In this document: in pieces, positions 59,171 to 64,000 of the stretch
How the letters are laid out: the number at the start of each line of letters is the position of its first letter
How positions within the stretch are numbered: the stretch's first letter is position 1
Assembly: GCF_000612725.1 (NCBI RefSeq)
Contig: NZ_HG964456.1
Coordinates: 403,049-467,048, forward strand
DNA length: 64,000 nucleotides
From: Mycolicibacterium austroafricanum
Lineage (GTDB): Bacteria > Actinomycetota > Actinomycetes > Mycobacteriales > Mycobacteriaceae
Direction of reading: 5' to 3'
Notes under the pieces: model-generated
What the model saw: only the letters and a program-made list of their open reading frames with translations
Databases searched by the model: none
What the model was told of the DNA's origin: nothing
Program-made: the position numbers and the translations under genes

Positions 59171-60034
59171 GTGGACGACGACCCGGCCGGTGGCTCAGGA
59201 ACTGGCCGGTCCGCAGGCGCGATGGGCTGGCTGATGGGCGTCAACCACCACGACGGCGTCGTCGCCTTCCTCAGGCGCGCCCGCCGCGCGCTGCCCGGCG
59301 ACCCCGACTTCGGTGACCCGCTGTCGGTGAGCGGCGTCGGCGGACCCAGCGCAGCCGCCCGCGCCGCCGACCGGTACCTGGAACGCAACGCGGTGACCCG
59401 GGAGGTCAGCCTGGGGGCGTTGCAGGTCTGGCAGGCGCTGACCGAGCGTGTCTCCGGTCGCCCGGCGAACGCAGAGGTGACGCTGGTGTTCACCGACCTC
59501 GTCGGGTTCTCGACGTGGTCGCTGGGCGCCGGCGACGACGCCACCCTGCGTCTGCTGCGTCGCGTGGCCCAGGTCGTGGAGCCCCCGCTGCTGGAAGCGG
59601 GCGGGCACATCGTCAAGCGCATGGGTGACGGCCTGATGGCGGTGTTCACCGACGCGACCACCGCGGTGCGTGCCGCCATCGAAGCTCGCGATGCCGTGAA
59701 ATCGCTTGACGTGGACGGGTATACGCCGAGGATGCGGGTCGGTATCCACACCGGTCGGCCGCAGCGGATCGGTTCGGACTGGCTCGGCATCGATGTGAAC
59801 CTCGCCGCCAGGGTGATGGAGCGGGCCACCCGCGGGGAGCTCGTGGTCTCCGGGGCCACCCTGGAGCGCATCCCGGACGACGAGTTCCAGACTCTCGGCG
59901 TCACGGCGAAGAAACTTCGCCGACCGGTCTTTGCCGGCAAGCAGGATGGAGTGCCCGGGGACTTCGCCATGTACCGGCTGCGGACCCACAGGCAATCACC
60001 GGGTGCCGAAGAGGGTGTGGTGGCCGGGGGTTAG
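59171..60034 (+). CDS. class III adenylate cyclase (Rv1647 orthologue)
   Basis: The 287-residue soluble cyclase has an N-terminal helical part (about 1-95) and a class III catalytic domain: D109 in FTDLVGFSTWS and D153 in RMGDGLMAVF bind Mg/Mn, K149 contacts adenine, and the transition-state Arg is R214 (VNLAARVME). All catalytic residues are present, so it should convert ATP to cAMP as a homodimer; Rv1647 is an active adenylate cyclase. The Usp that binds cAMP (35520-35963) is in the same syntenic block. GTG start, predicted leaderless. Confidence 0.93.
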   Translation: MDDDPAGGSGTGRSAGAMGWLMGVNHHDGVVAFLRRARRALPGDPDFGDPLSVSGVGGPSAAARAADRYLERNAVTREVSLGALQVWQALTERVSGRPANAEVTLVFTDLVGFSTWSLGAGDDATLRLLRRVAQVVEPPLLEAGGHIVKRMGDGLMAVFTDATTAVRAAIEARDAVKSLDVDGYTPRMRVGIHTGRPQRIGSDWLGIDVNLAARVMERATRGELVVSGATLERIPDDEFQTLGVTAKKLRRPVFAGKQDGVPGDFAMYRLRTHRQSPGAEEGVVAGG

Positions 60035-60175
60035 CGGCACCGGCGCTACATCCAGACGGCGGCCCTGGCGCTCTCCCTGGGGCCGGGTGACCTTGGGGGT
60101 GTGCGCGTCAGTGTCGTGCTTGACGTGTCCACTGTGCTTGTGAGCTGTCTGCTTTTGTCGGTTGTGGGTGTTACG

Positions 60176-60557
60176 TTGCGGTCGAACGCGAATGTTGCGT
60201 TTCAGTGCGTGTATCACGTGGTGTTCGAAGTATCGGCGCAAGGTGATTGGTGGCCGGATGGAGGTCCGGCTCAAGGAGATCATCGCGGAGGTGGTCACCG
60301 AGAGAGGGGCATAGTTGATCGGGCTGGAGGCCATGGCTGATCAGATGCACCTGCTGGTGGAGGTAGATCCCCAGGTCGGGGTGCACTAGTTGGTGAAGGC
60401 TATTAAGGGCCGCTCGTCGCGGGTGTTGCGTGAAGAGTTCCCGTGGTTGAAGTCGCGGTTGCCGTCGTTGTGGACGAATTCGTACTTCGCGGCCACGGTC
60501 GGTGGTGCCCCGTTGTAGGTGATCAAACGCTACGTCGAGACGCAGAAAGGCCGGTGA
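60176..60557 (+). pseudogene. tnpA: IS200-type transposase tnpA, degraded
   Basis: Fragments of an IS200/IS605 Y1 transposase can be read: NANVAFQCVYHVVF, then a frameshift near 60228, KYRRKVIGGRMEVRLKEIIAEVV, ADQMHLLVEVDP and VIKRYVETQKGR with the catalytic Tyr. In-frame TAG stops are at 60312, 60387 and 60516, and the first His of the HUH motif is Gln (DQMH). The gene cannot make an active transposase. It precedes an intact tnpB by three bases, as in complete IS605 elements. Confidence 0.9.
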
Positions 60558-60560
60558 ATC

Positions 60561-61808
60561 ATGCTCACGGGGCGGCGGTTTCGGGTCGAGTTCACCGACG
60601 CGCAAGCAGAGTTCGCCGAGCGGATTGGCGCGGCCTGCCGGGCGGTGTGGAATACCGGTTTGGAGCAGCGTCGTGAATATCGCCGCCGCGGCGCGTGGAT
60701 GAACTACCAGCCTCAGGCCAAAGAGTTGGCCGAGGCCAAGACCGAGCATCCGTGGTTGAAAGACGTTCCAGGACATTGTCTGCAGCAGACGCTGATGGAT
60801 TTGGATCGGGCGTGCCGCGAGCATGGCACGTGGAGGGTGCGGTGGCGTGCGGGGCGGCGGTGGTCGCCTTCGTTCCGGTTCCCTGAGGGCTCGAAGATGG
60901 CCGTGGACAAGCTCAACCGGCGCCATGGCCGGATCAAGTTGCCCAAGCTAGGCTGGGTGAAGTTCCGCGCCAGCCGCAGCCTCGATGGTGAGACCATCCG
61001 CTCAGCGACCCTGACTCGGGAGGGTCGGTATTGGGTTTTGTCGGTGTTGGTCGACGACGGCCGGCGGGCCCCCGAGGCGCACCAGGTCCCGGGTAGCGCG
61101 GTGGGGGTGGACCGGGGTGTGGCCACGGCTATCGCGACCAGCGCCGGCGCCCTGTTTGACCGCCAGTTTGCCACCAACGGGGAACGTCGCCGCGCTCTGG
61201 CGCTGCAACGCAAGCTCTCGCGCACAGCGAAAGGGTCGGCCAACCGCGCCAAGACCCGGGCGGCGCTGGCTGGGGTTCGGGCCCGGGAACGGCGCCGCCG
61301 CCTGGACTTCTGCGCTCAGACCGCCCACCGGCTCACCGCGACCAACGCCACGGTGGTGATCGAGGACCTCAAGACCAAGCAGATGACGAAATCGGCGAAA
61401 GGAACCATCGACCAGCCCGGACGCAGAGTCGCTGCGAAGTCTGGGCTCAACCGTGCCATCCTGGGTAAGGGGTGGCATCAGTTTGCGTTGGCACTCGCCT
61501 CGGCGGCCCGCTACACGGGGACCGCTGTGGTGAAGGTGCCGGCGGCGTACACGTCGCAACGCTGTTCGTTGTGTGGGCATATGGATCCGAAATCCCGCGA
61601 GAGCCAAGCGGTTTTTCGGTGCACCCAGTGCGCACGTGCCGAGCATGCGGATGTGAATGCCGCCAAGAACATATTGGCCGCAGGGCTTGCGGTCACCGCC
61701 TGTGAAGACCAACCCCGGCCTGCGGGCCGGGCGCGGTCGTCGACGCAGGAACCAGCAGGAAACCGCGAGGAATTACTGCTCCAACCCACCGCTGCCTCCG
61801 CAGCATGA
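60561..61808 (+). CDS. tnpB: TnpB RNA-guided endonuclease, intact
   Basis: This 415-residue TnpB/OrfB has every catalytic residue: RuvC D184 (GVDRGVATA), E268 (VVIEDLKTK) and D364 (HADVNAAKNI), and a zinc ribbon C335/C338 (CSLCG) and C354/C357 (CTQC). The N-terminal recognition/wedge region (HTH_OrfB_IS605) is also complete. TnpB cleaves DNA guided by an omega RNA from the 3' end of its own element, which maintains the element after excision. Since the neighbouring TnpA is dead, the element cannot excise, so TnpB may persist as a free nuclease or relic. The ORF is uninterrupted, suggesting recent arrival or selection. Confidence 0.93.
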   Translation: MLTGRRFRVEFTDAQAEFAERIGAACRAVWNTGLEQRREYRRRGAWMNYQPQAKELAEAKTEHPWLKDVPGHCLQQTLMDLDRACREHGTWRVRWRAGRRWSPSFRFPEGSKMAVDKLNRRHGRIKLPKLGWVKFRASRSLDGETIRSATLTREGRYWVLSVLVDDGRRAPEAHQVPGSAVGVDRGVATAIATSAGALFDRQFATNGERRRALALQRKLSRTAKGSANRAKTRAALAGVRARERRRRLDFCAQTAHRLTATNATVVIEDLKTKQMTKSAKGTIDQPGRRVAAKSGLNRAILGKGWHQFALALASAARYTGTAVVKVPAAYTSQRCSLCGHMDPKSRESQAVFRCTQCARAEHADVNAAKNILAAGLAVTACEDQPRPAGRARSSTQEPAGNREELLLQPTAASAA

Positions 61809-61852
61809 ACGAGTTGGAATCCCCCAGCTTTCAGCCATGGGGAGGACGTCAA
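61700..61852 (+). ncRNA. putative omega RNA (reRNA) of TnpB
   Basis: In IS605-group elements the guide scaffold runs through the tnpB 3' end to the right end; here the last ~150 bases include the GAATCCCC/GGGGAGG hairpin and end in GTCAA. The guide would be the flanking sequence starting GAAGATGGTGGCGCAGATGC at 61853. The 5' limit is a guess. Confidence 0.45.
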
Positions 61853-62035
61853 GAAGATGGTGGCGCAGATGCCGAGCACCGACAGCACGGCCGTGGCGCT
61901 CTCGGTCTGAACCGTGTCCGGAATCGGCACCATGACCGCCGCGACCGCAACCATGGCCAGCAGGTTGAAGCGCAGTTCCCACGTCACCAGCGCGGCGACT
62001 TTCACCGGACCGGCGCGACCGACCGACCGGATCAC
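61853..62035 (-). pseudogene. membrane protein gene cut by the IS605-type element
   Basis: Starting at GTG 62035, which overlaps the lipoprotein stop in GTGA, about 61 residues of a membrane protein remain: VIRSVGRAGPVKVAALVTWELRFNLLAMV, a hydrophobic helix and VLSVLGICATIF, after which the IS right end begins. The frame continues through the end of tnpB on the antisense strand to 61511 as a chimeric ORF. No remaining part was found left of the element, so the 3' part appears lost. Family not recognised. Confidence 0.75.
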
Positions 62036-62910
62036 CGCCCACCCACCCCCAGCGACTCGTTGACGAAGGTGCAGTCGTCCTGCAGTTCGTCCACCATGTC
62101 GGGGATGCTGACGTTCAGTCGGCGCAACGCGCGGTAGGAGAGGTTCTGGGTGGACCGGCTGCCCAGCCCCCCGGTGAAACCGGTGTCCCGGTACGCCGAC
62201 AGCCGGTCGTCGAGTGCGGCGAACTGCGAACAGTCGAATCCGGTTGAGGCACTTCGGTAGCTCGACACCAGATCGTTGTATTCGGTGATGAATCCCTTGA
62301 TGGCCACCGCCATCTGCGCGCGGTCGAACCGGTCGGGTTGCTGCACCGGCGGCACCGTCCAGCGGCCCTCGGAGATCGAGTACTGGCCGATGCCCGGCCG
62401 GGGCTGGTAGTTGGGACCGCGCTCGCTGTGGAAGGTGACCTCGACCGGCACGCCGTAGAAGGTGATGTGGCCCTCCTGTCGGCGTTCCACGTCGTCGTTG
62501 AGCAGCCGCAGCACGGCCCGCAGGTCGTCGGGGGTCATCGACGCCGAACTGACGAAGACGTGCACGCCGAAATCGGACGCATCGTCGTACTCGTAGGAAG
62601 CATTGCTGCCGAACAGGTCGACACCGTCGATCGTGAGTCCGTCGATCCCGGTGTCGTCGACGATGCGGTCCACGACGCGCGTCGTCGTCTCCCGCACGTC
62701 CGGCTTCATCTGCATGCCGTCCCAGATGCGTGGGTCCAGCTCTGTGGGAAAGGTGGTGACACTGTCGATGACCTCGGTGACCGCGCGGTCGGATCCGTCG
62801 GCCAGCCAGGTGTCGGTCTCGTTCGGATTCGGCTGAGGCCCGCACGCGGTCACCGCCACCACGGCGGCGGTCACGGCCAGCCACGGCATCTGACGGCTCA
62901 TCGGAACCAC
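62032..62910 (-). CDS. putative lipoprotein
   Basis: The 292-residue protein (MVPMSRQMPWLAVTAAVVAVTACGPQP) has a lipobox VTAC and is otherwise soluble. No named domain is recognised; a first part (RAVTEVIDSVTTFPTELDPRIWDGM) precedes a region with alternating strands (HITFYGVPVEVTFHSERG) and a helical C-terminus with two Cys (FDCSQFAALDD, DDCTFVN) that may pair. It forms an operon with the membrane-protein gene now truncated by the IS, so its partner function is probably lost. GTG 62910 or ATG 62901 may be the start. It diverges from pheS. Confidence 0.75.
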   Translation of the reverse strand: MVPMSRQMPWLAVTAAVVAVTACGPQPNPNETDTWLADGSDRAVTEVIDSVTTFPTELDPRIWDGMQMKPDVRETTTRVVDRIVDDTGIDGLTIDGVDLFGSNASYEYDDASDFGVHVFVSSASMTPDDLRAVLRLLNDDVERRQEGHITFYGVPVEVTFHSERGPNYQPRPGIGQYSISEGRWTVPPVQQPDRFDRAQMAVAIKGFITEYNDLVSSYRSASTGFDCSQFAALDDRLSAYRDTGFTGGLGSRSTQNLSYRALRRLNVSIPDMVDELQDDCTFVNESLGVGGR

Positions 62911-62972
62911 ACGGCGCGAGGGTATCGCCGCCGCACGGCAAATGCAGGCGAAGTGCCACCGATCGGATCGCC

Positions 62973-62978
62973 TATGAT
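62973..62978 (+). promoter_or_regulatory. -10 box of leaderless pheS mRNA
   Basis: TATGAT ends seven bases before GTG 62985. Confidence 0.65.
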
Positions 62979-62984
62979 CGCCGG

Positions 62985-64000
62985 GTGGCTGAGCAGCCAG
63001 TAGACCTATCAGACGAAGCGCTGGCCCAAGCGGTCAGCGCGGCCAGCCGTGCCTTCGACCAGGCTTCGACCCTCGACGAGCTCGCCAAGGCCAAGACCGA
63101 GCACCTCGGCGACCGTTCACCGATCGCGCTCGCGCGCCAGGCCCTGGGCTCGTTGCCCAAGACCGACCGCGCCGACGCGGGTAAGCGGGTCAACGTCGCG
63201 CGCACGCAGGCGCAGGCCGGCTACGACGACCGCCTGGCCGCCCTGCGCGCCGAACGCGACGCCGAGGTCCTGGTCGCCGAGCGGATCGACGTCACGCTGC
63301 CGTCGACCCGTCAGCCGGTCGGCGCACGGCACCCGATCACCATCCTGGCCGAGAACGTCGCCGACACGTTCGTCGCGATGGGCTGGGAGCTGGCCGAGGG
63401 ACCCGAGGTCGAGACCGAGCAGTTCAACTTCGACGCGCTGAACTTCCCACCCGACCATCCGGCGCGCAGCGAGCAGGACACGTTCCACATCGCCCCGGAC
63501 GGTTCCCGTCAGGTGTTGCGCACCCACACCTCGCCCGTGCAGGTCCGTACCCTGCTGGAGCGCGAGCTGCCGGTGTACGTCATCTCCATCGGGCGCACGT
63601 TCCGCACCGACGAACTCGACGCCACCCACACGCCGGTCTTCCACCAGGTGGAGGGCCTCGCCGTGGACAAGGGGCTGACGATGGCCCACCTGCGCGGCAC
63701 CCTCGACGCGTTCGCCCGGGCCCAGTTCGGCCCGCAGGGGCGCACCCGGTTCCGGCCGCACTTCTTCCCGTTCACCGAGCCGTCCGCGGAGGTCGACATC
63801 TGGTTCCCCAACAAGAAGGGCGGACCCGGCTGGGTCGAGTGGGGCGGTTGCGGCATGGTGAACCCGAATGTGCTGCGTGCCTGCGGCATCGACCCGGAGG
63901 TCTACTCGGGCTTCGCGTTCGGCATGGGCCTTGAACGCACGCTGCAGTTCCGCAACGGCATCCCCGACATGCGCGACATGGTCGAGGGCGACGTGCGGTT
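62985..64000 (+). CDS. pheS: phenylalanyl-tRNA synthetase alpha subunit, 5' part
   Basis: The reading frame from GTG 62985 runs off the right edge after 338 codons. The N-terminal coiled coil (SDEALAQAVSAASRAFDQASTLDELAKAK and KHLGDRSP-like TEHLGDRSPI) precedes class II motifs: motif 1 PITILAENVADTFVAMGWELAEGPEVE, motif 2 ISIGRTFRTDELDATHTPVFHQVEG and motif 3 region GFAFGMGLERTLQFRNGIPDMRD. It joins PheT to charge tRNA-Phe. The rest of the gene, and pheT, lie beyond the window. Confidence 0.97.
   Translation, partial: MAEQPVDLSDEALAQAVSAASRAFDQASTLDELAKAKTEHLGDRSPIALARQALGSLPKTDRADAGKRVNVARTQAQAGYDDRLAALRAERDAEVLVAERIDVTLPSTRQPVGARHPITILAENVADTFVAMGWELAEGPEVETEQFNFDALNFPPDHPARSEQDTFHIAPDGSRQVLRTHTSPVQVRTLLERELPVYVISIGRTFRTDELDATHTPVFHQVEGLAVDKGLTMAHLRGTLDAFARAQFGPQGRTRFRPHFFPFTEPSAEVDIWFPNKKGGPGWVEWGGCGMVNPNVLRACGIDPEVYSGFAFGMGLERTLQFRNGIPDMRDMVEGDVR

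Larger units (their letters stand above)
60176..61852 (+). mobile_element. IS200/IS605-family element with defective tnpA and intact tnpB
   Basis: The element consists of tnpA remnant and tnpB. The right end is placed at 61852 because GAATCCCC...GGGGAGGACGTCAA (61818-61852) is the typical IS605-group right-end hairpin and because the coding frame of a membrane protein on the other strand is interrupted exactly there. The left end is not resolved and lies somewhere between 60035 and 60175. It inserted between the adenylate cyclase gene and a gene pair preceding pheS. Confidence 0.8.

Overview
The window is 64 kb of a high-GC actinobacterial chromosome, almost certainly a rapidly growing Mycobacterium (Mycolicibacterium). 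The backbone gene order is that of the M. tuberculosis Rv1627c-Rv1649 segment, as I remember it: lipid-transfer thiolase/DUF35, polA, rpsA, coaE-GrpB fusion, DUF402, uvrB, MFS, cAMP-binding Usp, MBL hydrolase, uvrA, membrane esterase, lysX, infC-rpmI-rplT-tsnR, DUF2236 protein, adenylate cyclase, pheS. GTG starts are frequent. About fifteen genes have a TANNNT-like -10 box 7-9 nt before the start codon, which predicts leaderless mRNAs, as is usual in mycobacteria.

Layout. 1-5.4 kb: end of a 13E12/HNH gene, two small alpha+beta-fold proteins, an endolysin-like amidase, an epimerase and a phosphotransferase fusion. 5.4-8.7 kb: ArsR-VOC operon, then a three-gene metal ABC transporter. 8.7-14.1 kb: F420-type oxidoreductase, SnoaL-like protein, thiolase/DUF35 pair, hydrolase and LysR. 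14.1-30.9 kb: polA, TetR/carotenoid oxygenase, thioesterase, PrsW protease, rpsA, an ECF42-type sigma factor with its DGPF partner, coaE, uvrB and an MFS pump. 31-36 kb: tRNA-Cys, secreted proteins, TetR plus paired SMR exporters, cutinase, Usp. 36-42.5 kb: class I aldolase, MBL hydrolase, uvrA, a winged-helix AlkZ-superfamily protein, an LpqH-like lipoprotein.

42.5-48.1 kb is an accessory island between uvrA and the Rv1639c orthologue. It holds a TPR protein overlapping a CHAT caspase-like protease with intact His/Cys, a small antisense membrane protein, and a second leaderless operon of two proteins I cannot assign. This is the best candidate for an undescribed system. 48.1-59 kb returns to the backbone (esterase, lysX, infC operon with an AUC start, tsnR, SDR, acyl-CoA dehydrogenase, DUF2236 protein). 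59-62 kb carries the adenylate cyclase and an IS200/IS605 element whose TnpA is dead but whose TnpB has all catalytic residues; the insertion cuts a membrane-protein gene. The window ends inside pheS.

Regulation is visible at several places as perfect inverted repeats: in the arsR promoter spacer, across the tetR stop and carotenoid-oxygenase start, upstream of tetR-SMR, at the DUF2236 promoter and upstream of infC. A 27-bp repeat encoding DG(R/S)AV units occurs in the N-terminal regions of two unrelated genes 41 kb apart.
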